The position numbers were made by a program, and so were the translations under genes. This document shows, in pieces, positions 9,701 through 17,674 of a stretch of 48,188 nucleotides of DNA. How positions within the stretch are numbered: the first letter of the stretch is position 1; each line of letters begins with the position of its first letter. The stretch covers positions 1 through 48,188 of the forward strand of contig QZKQ01000089.1 in the NCBI GenBank assembly GCA_003599535.1, in the 5' to 3' direction. The DNA comes from Candidatus Zixiibacteriota bacterium (GTDB lineage: Bacteria; Electryoneota; B3-LCP). The notes beneath the pieces were generated by a model. That model worked only from the letters and a program-made list of their open reading frames with translations, had not been told where the DNA came from and did not search any database.

Positions 9701-10148
9701 GGAAGAGGCGGCCCGGCGCGAGGCGCTGCCCCTCTTCGGCCGCCCACCCGATCCGGCTCTCCTGGCTGAAGCCGTACGCCTGGTGAATACCTTCCTGCGA
9801 TCCCCCCTGGGCGGGGACTTGCGCCAGGCCCGGCGGGCCGTACGCGAGTACCCCCTGCTGTTCGAGGTGGACGGCCTGCTGCTGCGCGGCAGCCTGGACC
9901 TGGCTTTTCAGCGGGATGACGGCTGGGTGCTGGTAGACTACAAGAGCGACCGCCGCCCCCTGGCCCTGTCGCCGGAACGGCTGGCGGCCTACCGGGCGCA
10001 ACTGGCCTTCTACGCCCGGGGATGGGAGGGGCTGACCGGAACCCTGCCCCGGGAGGCGCTGCTCTTCTTCCTGCACACCGGGGTGGTTGAGGCGATTCCC
10101 ATGGAAACGGCGGAGCTGGAGCGGTTGTGCCGCCAGGGCCTCCCCTGA
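6768..10148 (+). CDS. addA: AddA-like helicase-nuclease subunit
   Basis: 1126 residues from the ATG that overlaps the addB stop (ATGA); an earlier in-frame start would run into addB. All superfamily 1A helicase motifs are visible: Walker A 'AGAGSGKTR' (residues 23-31, K29), Ia 'FTEKAAAEM', II 'LIDEAQD', III 'VGDVQQSIYGFR', IV 'ENWRSRASV', V 'VMTVHGAKGLE' and VI 'LYVALTRAREKL'. The last 150 residues are a PD-(D/E)xK nuclease with 'LRGSLDLAF', 'VLVDYKSD' and 'YRAQLAFYARGW'. With AddB it forms the cytoplasmic break-processing enzyme that replaces RecBCD. Length fits the family (about 1,150-1,250). A proline/alanine-rich linker around residues 880-920 separates helicase and nuclease parts. Confidence 0.93.
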   Translation: MSGLTPHQTQAVISDDAFLVVRAGAGSGKTRVLVERYLRLVLEQGLSPRRILAATFTEKAAAEMKERVARELESRGEAERVAELNAAPVCTLHGFCSRLIAPHALELGLDPGFRILDDLEATLLQEEILTGVLARLRRDRPADLEAIVARLHWPGDFQPRRGLSPASRGFSRQFLDLVEAARCAGRGTGAPFLPLSDDPAAILAQAESLRAELAAALARMAADCSPGSQEKARLALSALERLARLPHLRHPETMQTCRELEGIRLNVCEELKSALRRVKEDLVPLLWDAFFAGDYDAVRLPLNALYQDYLQAYHARKLEQGALDFLDLEERALEILARPGLPPPVDCVLIDEAQDLNRVQWEILNRLAERAPLFIVGDVQQSIYGFRYADVDLFARAARRAREGEGKEILLEENWRSRASVLGTVNPLFLRLWQGNEEAPFLELKPSYPYPSGSDEMVELLLADGPDRAQAREAEARFLARRLEELVKGGMFRVCEEIPSDSGPPEVRFRPPAWGDVLVLVRAGSSFDPLERAFREREIPFLIQAGRGFWDALEINDFMVLLRSLEDPGDNFSLACLLVSPGVGFSCDDLLELRRYPLAAAAGEPRWETRPLFEGLTALRDSAAPGTDLPARAARFLDLFTRLYEAKDRLPLRRLLQIWIQETGLEAHWASLPDGRLKAVNVRKFLRLCDARAGEPLARLRAAFEEIRLREVREASAPDPQSGEGAVQVMTVHGAKGLEAPLVALFDLNYAPRSSGGAFTVRADGAAAFGLQSPQPGGKPFQPFLFQAMHQEAKVRRQSEDQRVLYVALTRAREKLLLTASGSEGEKGYRAAGWFKLILDHLRLEANDIFDAARVPEGPLPLFDAAGAPAGLRLLRAPDGPPAPLPRRGPAAIPAAPEEAPAGFPAPPAPGRRPVSVTEHLWGAHASLPASGVIPFEFRISEDGSLLTDESAEGGLALGLWVHRLLQVLPPDADSRRVEEAARREALPLFGRPPDPALLAEAVRLVNTFLRSPLGGDLRQARRAVREYPLLFEVDGLLLRGSLDLAFQRDDGWVLVDYKSDRRPLALSPERLAAYRAQLAFYARGWEGLTGTLPREALLFFLHTGVVEAIPMETAELERLCRQGLP

Positions 10149-10363
10149 AAGGCCGGGAATTTTTCTTCCTGGGGCTGCAAGCCTTGCACGACTTCCGAAG
10201 CGGATCTCCCGCGGTTACGCCGGGAAAGCGGCGCTTTCGCTACACCTGGCACAGATTGGAACTTCGGCATGAATTTGGCAGCAGGGACGGAAGGGTTGCC
10301 GCGATTTGCCCCCTCTATCCTGCCCTGCAAGCCGTGCCCGTCGTCGCGAATCTGCCGGCGGAG

Positions 10364-10388
10364 AGAACCCGAAGGGACGCCGGGTTCT
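10364..10388. other. Hairpin in the addA to carbamoyltransferase spacer
   Basis: AGAACCCG (10364-10371) pairs with CGGGTTCT (10381-10388) over a 9-base loop. No T run follows, so it is not a standard terminator. The rest of 10149-10603 holds no gene or further structure that I can support. Confidence 0.35.
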
Positions 10389-10603
10389 GCCGTTGTCAAG
10401 GAGCTGCGGCGGGTCGCGGCGGGCGGGATCCCCGGTAGCTGCATCCTGCCTCGCCTGCTGCCACTCACCATCCCCGATTTACCCATTTTTCCAGCCGCAA
10501 ATTCACCCTCACAAATCGTTCCGCAGGGTTTGGCGTATTTATCAGTGGAAAATAGTCATAAGTGAACGGCACGTTGGAAAATCCCCGATAGTGCAAAATT
10601 AAC

Positions 10604-10632
10604 TTGACTTATGCCATTATTTATTTTATATT
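10604..10632 (+). promoter_or_regulatory. Sigma-70-type promoter for the carbamoyltransferase operon
   Basis: TTGACT (10604-10609), 17 bp, TATATT (10627-10632): the same boxes and spacing as at 436-464. The predicted start of transcription (about 10639) lies after the first in-frame ATG at 10636, which decides the translation start in favour of the ATG at 10690. Confidence 0.75.
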
Positions 10633-10689
10633 ACTATGAATAACACAGATGTTCGCAAGCCCCATACCAGTAACGGAACCGTGCGAAAC

Positions 10690-12561
10690 ATGACCAAGAA
10701 ATCAGGCGTACACATTCTGGGCATTTCGGCATACTACCACGATTCGGCTGCTTGCTTGATCCGGGATGGCGAGATCTTTGCCGCCGCTCAGGAAGAGCGG
10801 TTCACACGGAAGAAACACGACCACCGCTTTCCTGCCAATGCCATCGCCTACTGCCTGAAGGAGGGCGGCCTGCGGTCCGAAGATCTGGACTACGTCGCCT
10901 TCTACGACAAACCCTTGATCAAGTTCGAACGGTTGCTGGAAACCTACCTGGCCTACGCTCCCAAAGGCTTCCCCAGCTTTTTGATGGCCATGCCCCTGTG
11001 GCTTCGGGGGAAGCTCTTCATGCGCGACACCATCAAGAAAGAGATGGGCTACGAGGGCCAGATCCTATTCCCCGAACACCACGAATCGCACGCTGCCTCC
11101 GCCTTCTTCCCCGGCCCCTTCCAGGAAGCCGCCATCCTGACCATGGATGGCGTGGGGGAATGGGCCACCTCCTCCATGGGCCTCGGCCGGGGCAACCGCC
11201 TGGAACTGCTGGCGGAGATGCATTTCCCCCATTCCATCGGACTGCTCTACTCCGCCTTCACCTACTACACCGGGTTTAAAGTCAATTCCGGTGAATACAA
11301 GGTCATGGGCCTGGCGCCCTACGGCGAGCCGAAGTACGTGCAGACCATCCTGGACGAGCTGATTGACCTGAAAGAAGACGGCTCGTTCAAGATGAACATG
11401 AAGTACTTCAACTACTGCGCCGGCCTGACCATGACCTCCGACGCCTTCCACAAGCTTTTCGGCGGGCCGCCGCGCCAGTCCGAATCCACGGTGACGCAGA
11501 AGGACATGGACCTGGCCCGGTCGGTGCAGGAAGTGACCGAAGAGGTCATGATGCGCATGGCCCGCGAACTGCATCGGCGCACCGGCATGGACAACCTCTG
11601 CCTGGCCGGGGGCGTGGCTCTGAACTGCGTGGGCAACGGCAAGCTGCTGCGCAAGGGGCCATTCAAGAACATCTGGATTCAGCCCGCCGCCGGCGACGCC
11701 GGCGGAGCTTTGGGCGCCGGACTGATCGCCTGGCATCACTACCTGGACCAACCGCGGGAAGTCGCCTCCGAACGCGCCGCCGAAGTGAGCGTGGCGGTCA
11801 ATGGGTACCGCGACCGGCAGAAAGCTTCCCTCCTGGGGCCGGAATACAAAGACGAGGAAATCGAAGCCTTCCTGAAGAAGCATCAGCTTCCCTTCCGGCG
11901 CCTTCCCCGGGAAACGATCCCCCAGGAAGTGGCCGCCCTGATTGATGCCGGCAAGGTCATCGGCTGGTTCCAGGGACGGATGGAGTACGGTCCTCGGGCG
12001 CTGGGTTCGCGATCCATCATCGGCGACGCCCGCAACCGCCAGATGCAGTCGGTGATGAACCTGAAGATCAAGTTCCGCGAATCGTTCCGCCCCTTTGCCC
12101 CCACCGTGCTGGAAGATTACGCGTCCAAGGTGTTCGACATCAATACCCCCAGCCCCTATATGCTGCTGGTAGCCGACGTCCGGCCCGAACGGCGCATCCC
12201 CATGACCTCGGAGCAGGAGAAGCTGTTCGGCATCGAGAAGCTGAACGTCATCCGTTCCGACATCCCCGCCATCACCCACGTGGATTATTCCGCCCGCCTG
12301 CAGACCGTCAACCGGACGGAGAATCCGCTGTACTACGATATGATCAAGGCCTTCCATGAGCGCACCGGGTGCCCGGTGATCATCAACACCTCCTTCAACG
12401 TGCGCGGCGAACCGATCGTCTGCTCGCCCCAGGACGCTTACACCTGCTTCATGCGCACCGAGATGGACAACCTCATCATGGGCTCCTATCTGTTGGAGAA
12501 GACCGAGCAGCCGCCCCTGAAAGAGGACATTGACTGGAAGAAGGAGTTTGAGCTGGACTAA
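10690..12561 (+). CDS. NodU/CmcH-family carbamoyltransferase
   Basis: 623 residues. Start at 10690 because the promoter -10 box abuts the earlier ATG; from here the protein begins 'MTKKSGVHILGISAYYHDSA', the usual family opening. The N-terminal two thirds are the Kae1-like fold with the metal-binding His cluster 'EHHESHAASAF' (residues 129-139) and the nucleotide part 'MDGVGEWATSS'. The C-terminal YrdC-like part includes 'GRMEYGPRALGSRSI' and 'FRESFRPFAP'. The family moves a carbamoyl group from carbamoyl phosphate, via carbamoyl-AMP, to a hydroxyl on sugars, antibiotics or toxins. The acceptor here is unknown. It is followed after 3 bases by an SxtJ-like gene and then a DUF5989 gene, a grouping that recurs across bacteria and suggests a membrane-associated target such as a glycolipid or polysaccharide. 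Confidence 0.92.
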   Translation: MTKKSGVHILGISAYYHDSAACLIRDGEIFAAAQEERFTRKKHDHRFPANAIAYCLKEGGLRSEDLDYVAFYDKPLIKFERLLETYLAYAPKGFPSFLMAMPLWLRGKLFMRDTIKKEMGYEGQILFPEHHESHAASAFFPGPFQEAAILTMDGVGEWATSSMGLGRGNRLELLAEMHFPHSIGLLYSAFTYYTGFKVNSGEYKVMGLAPYGEPKYVQTILDELIDLKEDGSFKMNMKYFNYCAGLTMTSDAFHKLFGGPPRQSESTVTQKDMDLARSVQEVTEEVMMRMARELHRRTGMDNLCLAGGVALNCVGNGKLLRKGPFKNIWIQPAAGDAGGALGAGLIAWHHYLDQPREVASERAAEVSVAVNGYRDRQKASLLGPEYKDEEIEAFLKKHQLPFRRLPRETIPQEVAALIDAGKVIGWFQGRMEYGPRALGSRSIIGDARNRQMQSVMNLKIKFRESFRPFAPTVLEDYASKVFDINTPSPYMLLVADVRPERRIPMTSEQEKLFGIEKLNVIRSDIPAITHVDYSARLQTVNRTENPLYYDMIKAFHERTGCPVIINTSFNVRGEPIVCSPQDAYTCFMRTEMDNLIMGSYLLEKTEQPPLKEDIDWKKEFELD

Positions 12562-12564
12562 ATC

Positions 12565-12990
12565 ATGGCCAATCACGACGCTTTAAATCCGCACAAAATC
12601 ACGGCGCGCGACATCCGGGTATGGACTCTGGTGATGGCCGCCGCCCTGACGGTGGTGGGCCTGGCCCAGTACTTCTTCTGGGGGCACGTCCGCGCCGCCA
12701 CGATCCTGTGGATCCTGGCCGCCGCCTTCCTGCTGCCCGGGCTGACCATCCCCATGGCGCTGAAACCGCTCTACAAGCTGTGGATCCGGTTTGCCCTGGC
12801 GCTGGCCTGGTTCAACACCCGGCTGATTCTGAGCCTGACTTATTTCCTGATCTTCACGCCCATCGGTCTCATCCTGCGCCTGCTGGGCAAGGATTTGATC
12901 AAGGAAAAGTGGGATCCCCAAGCCGCCACCTATTGGATTGACCGGCCCCAGGCGCCTTTCGATCCAGCCCGCTATGAAAAGCAGTATTAA
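12565..12990 (+). CDS. SxtJ-like membrane protein
   Basis: 141 residues with three or four hydrophobic spans: about 19-39 (VWTLVMAAALTVVGLAQYFF), 45-62, and 85-110 (the last long enough for a hairpin). The tail 'KWDPQAATYWIDRPQ' with an aromatic WxxR-like end is typical of the SxtJ family, first named from the saxitoxin cluster, where sxtJ sits near a carbamoyltransferase gene. It starts 3 bases after the carbamoyltransferase stop, so the two are co-translated. Its biochemical role is not established; it may hold the carbamoyltransferase or its lipid-linked substrate at the inner membrane. Fold and partner are known; function is inferred only from neighbours. Confidence 0.82.
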   Translation: MANHDALNPHKITARDIRVWTLVMAAALTVVGLAQYFFWGHVRAATILWILAAAFLLPGLTIPMALKPLYKLWIRFALALAWFNTRLILSLTYFLIFTPIGLILRLLGKDLIKEKWDPQAATYWIDRPQAPFDPARYEKQY

Positions 12991-13008
12991 ACGATAGAGG
13001 AGGGAATA

Positions 13009-13167
13009 ATGCCGGGTACATCCGCATGGGCTGAAATCTGGGGCTTCATGAAGGTCCGCAAAAAGTGGTGGCTGGGCCCCATCATCGTGATGATGGTACT
13101 GATCGGCACGCTGCTGGTCTTCGCGCAGACCTCCGCCCTGGCGCCGTTCATCTACGCCATCTTCTGA
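13009..13167 (+). CDS. DUF5989 single-span membrane protein
   Basis: A 52-residue gene with a strong ribosome site (GAGGAGGG) 5 bases before the ATG. The protein has an amphipathic basic N-terminus (EIWGFMKVRKKWW), one membrane span (about 23-39, PIIVMMVLIGTLLVFAQ) and a short end 'SALAPFIYAIF'. This is the DUF5989 pattern, a family found almost always beside carbamoyltransferase and SxtJ genes. It lies 18 bases after sxtJ and just before a strong terminator, so it is the third gene of the operon. It probably forms part of a small membrane complex with the SxtJ-like protein. No catalytic residue is apparent. Confidence 0.85.
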   Translation: MPGTSAWAEIWGFMKVRKKWWLGPIIVMMVLIGTLLVFAQTSALAPFIYAIF

Positions 13168-13209
13168 TCGCCAGCACGCTCGCCGGCGACAGTCTCTGAG
13201 CTCCCATTC

Positions 13210-13254
13210 CCGGCGGCGGGAATCCCGACATTCCCGCCGCCGGCTTCCTTTTTC
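13210..13254 (+). terminator. Strong Rho-independent terminator
   Basis: A perfect 14-bp stem (13210-13223 with 13230-13243) and a 6-base loop are followed by CTTCCTTTTT. It closes the carbamoyltransferase-SxtJ-DUF5989 operon. Confidence 0.9.
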
Positions 13255-13309
13255 GCCGCTTCTGTTACACCTCGCATACCTCGCGATTCATGTGCCGTTT
13301 GACTCGTGC

Positions 13310-13324
13310 CGAGACAATGTCTCG
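13310..13324. repeat. Short palindrome
   Basis: CGAGACA-A-TGTCTCG, a perfect 7-bp inverted repeat around one base, in the spacer before htrA. A similar GACA/TGTC core appears in the palindromic repeat at 48045-48064. Confidence 0.4.
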
Positions 13325-13454
13325 ACCCGCGGGAGAAAAATCCCGAATTCTGAGTATAAGCCAGCAGACGGCAACTATGTGCTGCCGCCTGCCGTAATAC
13401 TGTCAACGGTACGCGAAGGAATCGAACACGATTCATCCAAATGTTGAGAAGACC

Positions 13455-14954
13455 ATGAACGAAGGCACTGTCAAGACATTCAAACGGTTGACGGCCCTGG
13501 CGATCCTGGCCGTCACTTTCACCCTGATGGGCATCCTGTTCGCCTCCCGCATGGACTGGACGGCGAGCCTCAGCGCCCAGGATCAACAGGAAGAAGAACT
13601 CGAAGAAGCCCTGAAATCCTCCGGCATCCTGACCGATGAGGGAGAGAGTCCCTTCGTGGCGGTGGCCGCCAAGGTCAAGCCGGCGGTGGTCAACATTACC
13701 GCCAAGAAGCAGGAACAGGGCCGGGGCGACGGCTTTGACTGGGGACCCTTCCGCGAGTTCTTCCCCCGCGACTTTCACCCGGATGTGCCCCGCAGCGTGA
13801 CCTCCGGCGGATCCGGCATCATCATCTCCCGGGACGGTTTCATCCTGACCAATAACCACGTGGTGGGCGACGCCGCCAGCATCTCCATCAAGACCGCGGA
13901 AGGTCACGTGTACGATGCCGAAATCGTGGGCACCGACCCCGAAACCGACGTGGCCCTGATCCAGGTCAAGGACGCGGATTTCCGCCAGGACCAGGTGGCC
14001 GAACTGGGCGATTCCCAGAACATCCGCATCGGCGACTGGGCCATCGCCATCGGCAACCCCTTCGGCCTGGAACAGACCGTCACCGTGGGCGTCATCTCCG
14101 CCGAAGGACGATCCAACCTGGCCATCGCCGGGGGTGGGCCGTCCTACCAGAACTTCATCCAGACAGATGCCTCGATCAACTTCGGCAACTCCGGCGGGCC
14201 GCTGGTGAACATTCGTGGCCAGGTGATCGGCGTGAACACCGCCATCAACACCCAGGGCCAGGGGATCGGGTTCGCCATCCCCATCAACATGGCCCGCAAC
14301 GTGGTGCAGCAGTTGCGCGAAACCGGCCAGGTGACCCGCGGTTACCTGGGCATGGTGCCCCGGGAGCTGGACGACGCCACCCGGGAAGCCCTGAAGATTG
14401 ACAATGACGTGCAGGGCGTGTTCGTGGACCTGGTGGAAGATAACACCCCCGCCGCCGAGGGGGGCCTGGAGTCCGGCGACATCATCACCGCCATCAACGA
14501 CCAGCCGGTGAACGATCCCACCCAATTCCGCTTCATGATCGCCGAGCACAAGCCGGACGAGAGAATCACTCTGGACGTGATCCGGGAAGGCAAGCGGCGG
14601 GAGATGAGCTTCCGGCTGGGCAACCGCAGCGAGTACATCGCCCAGGCGGAGAACCGTAACCGGCGGGAGCAGGATACCTGGTTGGGGCTGCACGTCCAGC
14701 CGCTGAATTCCCAGCAGGGACAGCAGATGGACATTCAAGCCGAAGAAGGCGTTCTGGTGACGGAAGTGGACTTCAACAGCCCGGCGGAAGGAAAGATCCA
14801 GGCCGGCGACGTCATCATTGAAGTCAACCGCCGCCCGGTGAAAAATATGGAAGATTACCGCAAGATCAGCTCCGATTTGGGCGATACCAAAGATGCGGTG
14901 CTGTTCCGCCTGAACCGGGGTGGCCGCAAGACCTACGAGGCGATCAAACCCTGA
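13455..14954 (+). CDS. htrA: HtrA/DegP-type periplasmic serine protease
   Basis: 499 residues. An uncleaved or late-cleaved N-terminal membrane segment (about 11-30) exports or anchors the protein. The trypsin-like domain has the full triad: H135 (TNNHVV), D165 (PETDVALI) and S246 in 'GNSGGPL'. Two PDZ domains follow (about 285-385, with 'GYLGM', and 410-498, with 'WLGLHV'), which bind the C-termini of misfolded envelope proteins. A Gln/Glu-rich linker (41-55) separates the span from the protease. Length and layout match DegP/DegQ. It acts in envelope protein quality control as protease and chaperone. It is monocistronic: the promoter region has no strong match, GAGAAG precedes the ATG, and a hairpin follows the stop. 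Confidence 0.93.
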   Translation: MNEGTVKTFKRLTALAILAVTFTLMGILFASRMDWTASLSAQDQQEEELEEALKSSGILTDEGESPFVAVAAKVKPAVVNITAKKQEQGRGDGFDWGPFREFFPRDFHPDVPRSVTSGGSGIIISRDGFILTNNHVVGDAASISIKTAEGHVYDAEIVGTDPETDVALIQVKDADFRQDQVAELGDSQNIRIGDWAIAIGNPFGLEQTVTVGVISAEGRSNLAIAGGGPSYQNFIQTDASINFGNSGGPLVNIRGQVIGVNTAINTQGQGIGFAIPINMARNVVQQLRETGQVTRGYLGMVPRELDDATREALKIDNDVQGVFVDLVEDNTPAAEGGLESGDIITAINDQPVNDPTQFRFMIAEHKPDERITLDVIREGKRREMSFRLGNRSEYIAQAENRNRREQDTWLGLHVQPLNSQQGQQMDIQAEEGVLVTEVDFNSPAEGKIQAGDVIIEVNRRPVKNMEDYRKISSDLGDTKDAVLFRLNRGGRKTYEAIKP

Positions 14955-14973
14955 CCGCCGCCATGACGCGAAT

Positions 14974-15049
14974 CCGCCTCCCGTCCGGCCCGATTGGTGC
15001 GGACCGGGAGGCGGAAACCGAAGCGTCACATCCCTAGGTACTTTTTTTT
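14974..15049 (+). terminator. Hairpin and late T run after htrA
   Basis: A 14-bp stem with one bulge (14974-14987 with 15000-15014) lies 20 bases after the htrA stop. The run of eight T at 15042-15049 is 27 bases past the stem, so termination may be imperfect or use a second structure. Confidence 0.5.
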
Positions 15050-15059
15050 CGACCAACAC

Positions 15060-15086
15060 TTGCCAGTGATTTGGCTTTACTATTGT
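15060..15086 (+). promoter_or_regulatory. Possible promoter for rpoD
   Basis: TTGCCA (15060-15065) and TATTGT (15081-15086) with a short 15-bp spacer. It is the best match in the spacer before rpoD, but it is weaker than the other promoters listed. Confidence 0.3.
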
Positions 15087-15195
15087 GCGGAACGCCCGAG
15101 GGGGAGGGAGGCAGTCGCCGCGGTATGCGCGGCGGCTTTCGTGTGCCTGCCGCGACCGGAAACCTCGGGATGACATGGACGCCAATGGAGTGCCA

Positions 15196-16053
15196 ATGAC
15201 CAAAATCTCCAAGAAAATCAACATCCGAGCCAATCAATCCCTGGAAAAGTACCTGCAGGAGATCGGTGAAGTCGAACTTCTCAGCACCGAGGAAGAGATC
15301 GAGCTGGCCCGGCGCATCAAGGTTAACGACCAGGTCGCGCTGGAGAAGCTGACCAAGGCCAACCTGCGCTTCGTGGTCAGCGTGGCCAAGCAGTACCAGA
15401 ACCAGGGGCTCTCCCTGGGGGATTTGATCAACGAAGGCAACCTGGGCCTGATCAAGGCCGCCAAGCGCTTCGACGAGACCCGCGGCTTCAAGTTCATCAG
15501 CTACGCCGTGTGGTGGATCCGCCAGTCCATTCTCCAGGCGCTGGCCGAACAGTCCCGCGTGGTGCGCCTGCCCCTGAACCGGGTCGGGGCCCTGAACAAG
15601 ATCGGCAAGGCCTTCAGCAACCTGGAGCAGGAGTTCGAGCGGGAACCGTCCCCCGAAGAGATCGCCGAACAGTTGGACATGACCGCCTTCGAGGTGACCG
15701 ACACCTTGAAGATGTCCGGCCGCCACCTGTCCATGGACGCGCCCTTCAACCAGGGGGAAGACAACCGCCTGCTGGACATCATCCACAACGACCGCGCCCC
15801 CTCGCCCGACCATGGGTTGATGGAAGAGTCGCTGCGCAAGGAAGTGGAACGGGCCCTCCAAACCCTGTCCCGCCGCGAAGCCGAGGTCGTCCGCCTGTAC
15901 TTCGGCCTGAACCGCGAACACCCGCTGACCCTGGAGGAGATCGGCGAGAAATTCAACCTCACCCGGGAGCGGGTGCGCCAGATCAAGGAGAAAGCCATCC
16001 GCCGGCTGCGCCACACCAGCCGCTCCAAGTCCCTGCGATCCTACTTGGGGTGA
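15196..16053 (+). CDS. rpoD: Primary RNA polymerase sigma factor
   Basis: 285 residues from the ATG at 15196, which has GGAG 5 bases before it; earlier in-frame ATGs lack a site. It opens '[20 protein letters not shown]' (region 1.2), lacks region 1.1 and goes straight into region 2 ([20 protein letters not shown]; '[10 protein letters not shown]' for promoter melting), region 3 and region 4 with the helix-turn-helix '[19 protein letters not shown]'. This compact layout is that of the Bacteroidetes/FCB primary sigma factor (about 287 residues) instead of the long proteobacterial form. It directs RNA polymerase to housekeeping promoters such as those listed here. It stands alone between two hairpins/promoters. 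Confidence 0.92.
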   Translation: MTKISKKINIRANQSLEKYLQEIGEVELLSTEEEIELARRIKVNDQVALEKLTKANLRFVVSVAKQYQNQGLSLGDLINEGNLGLIKAAKRFDETRGFKFISYAVWWIRQSILQALAEQSRVVRLPLNRVGALNKIGKAFSNLEQEFEREPSPEEIAEQLDMTAFEVTDTLKMSGRHLSMDAPFNQGEDNRLLDIIHNDRAPSPDHGLMEESLRKEVERALQTLSRREAEVVRLYFGLNREHPLTLEEIGEKFNLTRERVRQIKEKAIRRLRHTSRSKSLRSYLG

Positions 16054-16143
16054 AGCCTGACTCGTGGTATTCCCTTTTGGGGCAATGGCTTCGGCCGTGG
16101 CCCCATTTTTATGCCCCGATATCGGACTCCGTGATGATTTCCC

Positions 16144-16173
16144 TTGACTTTGCGCCGTTTCCTTCGTACTTTA
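16144..16173 (+). promoter_or_regulatory. Promoter for the Arg-rich mini-protein
   Basis: TTGACT at 16144-16149, an 18-bp spacer and TACTTT at 16168-16173. It lies between rpoD and the small gene at 16239 and gives a leader of about 60 bases. Confidence 0.5.
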
Positions 16174-16238
16174 TGGCGCTCCATGGGCGGGAACCGGACG
16201 TGACGCATCGTGATGGCATTCATCCGAAGGGATTCACC

Positions 16239-16397
16239 ATGGGAAAGGTATTCATCGACCGCCGGGAAGGAGAGCGCCGCATCGGCGAGCGCCGGAACCT
16301 GACTCCCGAAGGGTACAAGATGCAGCAGCGCGTCCTGGAAACCATCTCCGAACGCCGCTTGAATGTGGAACGGCGCCAGCGCGAGCGGCGCGATTAA
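16239..16397 (+). CDS. Arg-rich 52-residue protein
   Basis: 52 residues with 14 Arg, arranged as repeated RR pairs: 'DRREGERRIGERR' near the start and 'SERRLNVERRQRERRD' at the end, with a predicted amphipathic helix (YKMQQRVLETI) between. AAGGGA lies about 8 bases before the ATG and a promoter lies at 16144-16173, so it appears to be a gene of its own and not a tail of rpoD. The Glu-Arg-Arg periodicity suggests a salt-bridged helix or RNA/nucleoid binding. I do not recognise a family. A perfect palindrome follows 17 bases after the stop. Confidence 0.6.
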   Translation: MGKVFIDRREGERRIGERRNLTPEGYKMQQRVLETISERRLNVERRQRERRD

Positions 16398-16414
16398 TAG
16401 GGTCTTTTGCGCAG

Positions 16415-16434
16415 GGGGTCCGGCGCCGGACCCC
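16415..16434. other. Perfect 20-bp palindrome
   Basis: GGGGTCCGGC followed at once by GCCGGACCCC. There is no T run, so its role as a terminator of the small upstream gene is uncertain. More GC-rich inverted sequence (GCCGCC-TCC-GGCGGC) follows near 16459. Confidence 0.5.
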
Positions 16435-16565
16435 GCCAACCCATCCTTCCCGGCCGCCTCCGGCGGCTGCGCCCCGGCAACCCTCGAAACCTTCGCCTTT
16501 TTTCTTGCTTTGACCCGCTAAGGTACGTATATTCGTTATAGCCCGACTCCGCCCGCTCGGCCGGT

Positions 16566-16596
16566 TTGCCTGCCGGCGGCAGCCGTATGCTATATT
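16566..16596 (+). promoter_or_regulatory. Possible promoter for the PfkB operon
   Basis: TTGCCT (16566-16571) and TATATT (16591-16596) with a long 19-bp spacer, about 170 bases before the PfkB gene. A second pair at 16510-16515 (TTGACC) and 16528-16533 (TATATT) is too close together. Apart from these and the palindrome at 16415, the stretch 16398-16764 shows nothing. Confidence 0.3.
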
Positions 16597-16764
16597 TTTT
16601 CTTTATAGATCTCAATTCCAGTGTGAGGCCTCGTATATCCGGCTTTTTGATCCGTACTTACTGTAGCAGAAGCCCTTTTCAGCCAGACCAGGGACGACCA
16701 CCGGCGCAAGCCGGAATCCCCCCTCCTGCCCACACCATCCCCATGCCCCGGGAGTAGCATAGTC

Positions 16765-17670
16765 ATGAAGATCGGAGTGATCGGGACGCCCAACCGGGAT
16801 ACTCTCCTCCTGCCCGACGGCCGGAAGACGGTAAGTTGGGGCGGCCTCGTGTACAATCTCCTGCCCCTGTCCCACTATCTGCGCGGGCGGGGCACGGTTC
16901 ATCCCATCTGCCCGGTGGGCGAAGACGCCATTGAGGACTTCCTGACCCTGCTGCGGCGCTTCGACAACATCGAACTGGGGGGCATCACTCCCCTGGCGCC
17001 CCGGCAGAACCGGGTGACCCTGAAGTGCCAGTCCTTCGACGAGAAGGAGGAGACGGCGGAGCTCTACTTCCCGCCCCTGCCCCTGGATCATATTCGCGAC
17101 CACCTGGAAGGATTGGACTTCCTCCTGATTAATTTCACCTCCGGCCGCGACCTGGAGAAGGAGACCCTGCACCGGGTGCGGCAGCTCTTCCGGGGGCCCA
17201 TTCTCCTGGACGTGCACAGCCTGACGCTCTCCGATCCCGATCCCAAGGGCCGGCGACGGATGCGCGTACTGCGGGACTGGCAGGATTGGCTGAGGGGCAT
17301 GGAATACGTGCAGCTCACCCTGACGGAAGCGGCCAGCCTGGCGGGGCAGAACAAGACCACTCTGGCGGGGTTGGTGGAAGTGGCCGACTGGCTGCTGGAG
17401 AACGGCACCTTGGGGGTGATCGTCACGCGGGGGAACCTGGGGGCGCTGTACTTCCACATGGACGAGCAGGGCATTCTGAAGGAGGAGGTGCCCGCGTTCC
17501 CGGTACAGACCCTGGTGGATACCACTGGATGCGGGGACGTTTTCTCCGCTGCTTTTGTCTTCCACCTGCTGCGCTGGGGGGGCGGCGGCCTGCAATCCAT
17601 CACCTTCGCCAACCGTGCGGCCGCCCTGAAGGCCACCTTCAGCGGACTGGGGCCGTGGCTGGGGCAGTGA
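16765..17670 (+). CDS. PfkB-family (ribokinase-like) sugar kinase
   Basis: 301 residues. The ribokinase fold is recognised from the opening 'IGVIGTPNRDTLLL', 'SWGGLVYNLL' in place of the usual GG(A/K)xxN substrate loop, and above all the anion-hole/catalytic motif 'DTTGCGDVFSAAF' (residues 252-264, catalytic D258), in which the common GAGD is GCGD. It should phosphorylate a sugar or nucleoside with ATP in the cytoplasm; the substrate cannot be read from the sequence. It is the first of four genes on this strand: an SDR enzyme follows after 4 bases, then a histidine kinase and a lipoprotein. Confidence 0.85.
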   Translation: MKIGVIGTPNRDTLLLPDGRKTVSWGGLVYNLLPLSHYLRGRGTVHPICPVGEDAIEDFLTLLRRFDNIELGGITPLAPRQNRVTLKCQSFDEKEETAELYFPPLPLDHIRDHLEGLDFLLINFTSGRDLEKETLHRVRQLFRGPILLDVHSLTLSDPDPKGRRRMRVLRDWQDWLRGMEYVQLTLTEAASLAGQNKTTLAGLVEVADWLLENGTLGVIVTRGNLGALYFHMDEQGILKEEVPAFPVQTLVDTTGCGDVFSAAFVFHLLRWGGGGLQSITFANRAAALKATFSGLGPWLGQ

Positions 17671-17674
17671 CGCC

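Noticed and set aside
579..10148. Gabija-like pair (OLD nuclease plus UvrD-type helicase)
   Set aside because: The helicase at 6768 is a full AddA with its own AddB partner, lies more than 4 kb away, and has very different base composition from the OLD gene.
11065..12576. Long open frames on the minus strand opposite the carbamoyltransferase and the htrA region (also 13152-15233)
   Set aside because: No motif or ribosome site; antisense to well-recognised genes.
13395..13440. tRNA-like T loop on the minus strand (GTTCGATTCC)
   Set aside because: Neither the T stem nor an acceptor stem can be closed around it.
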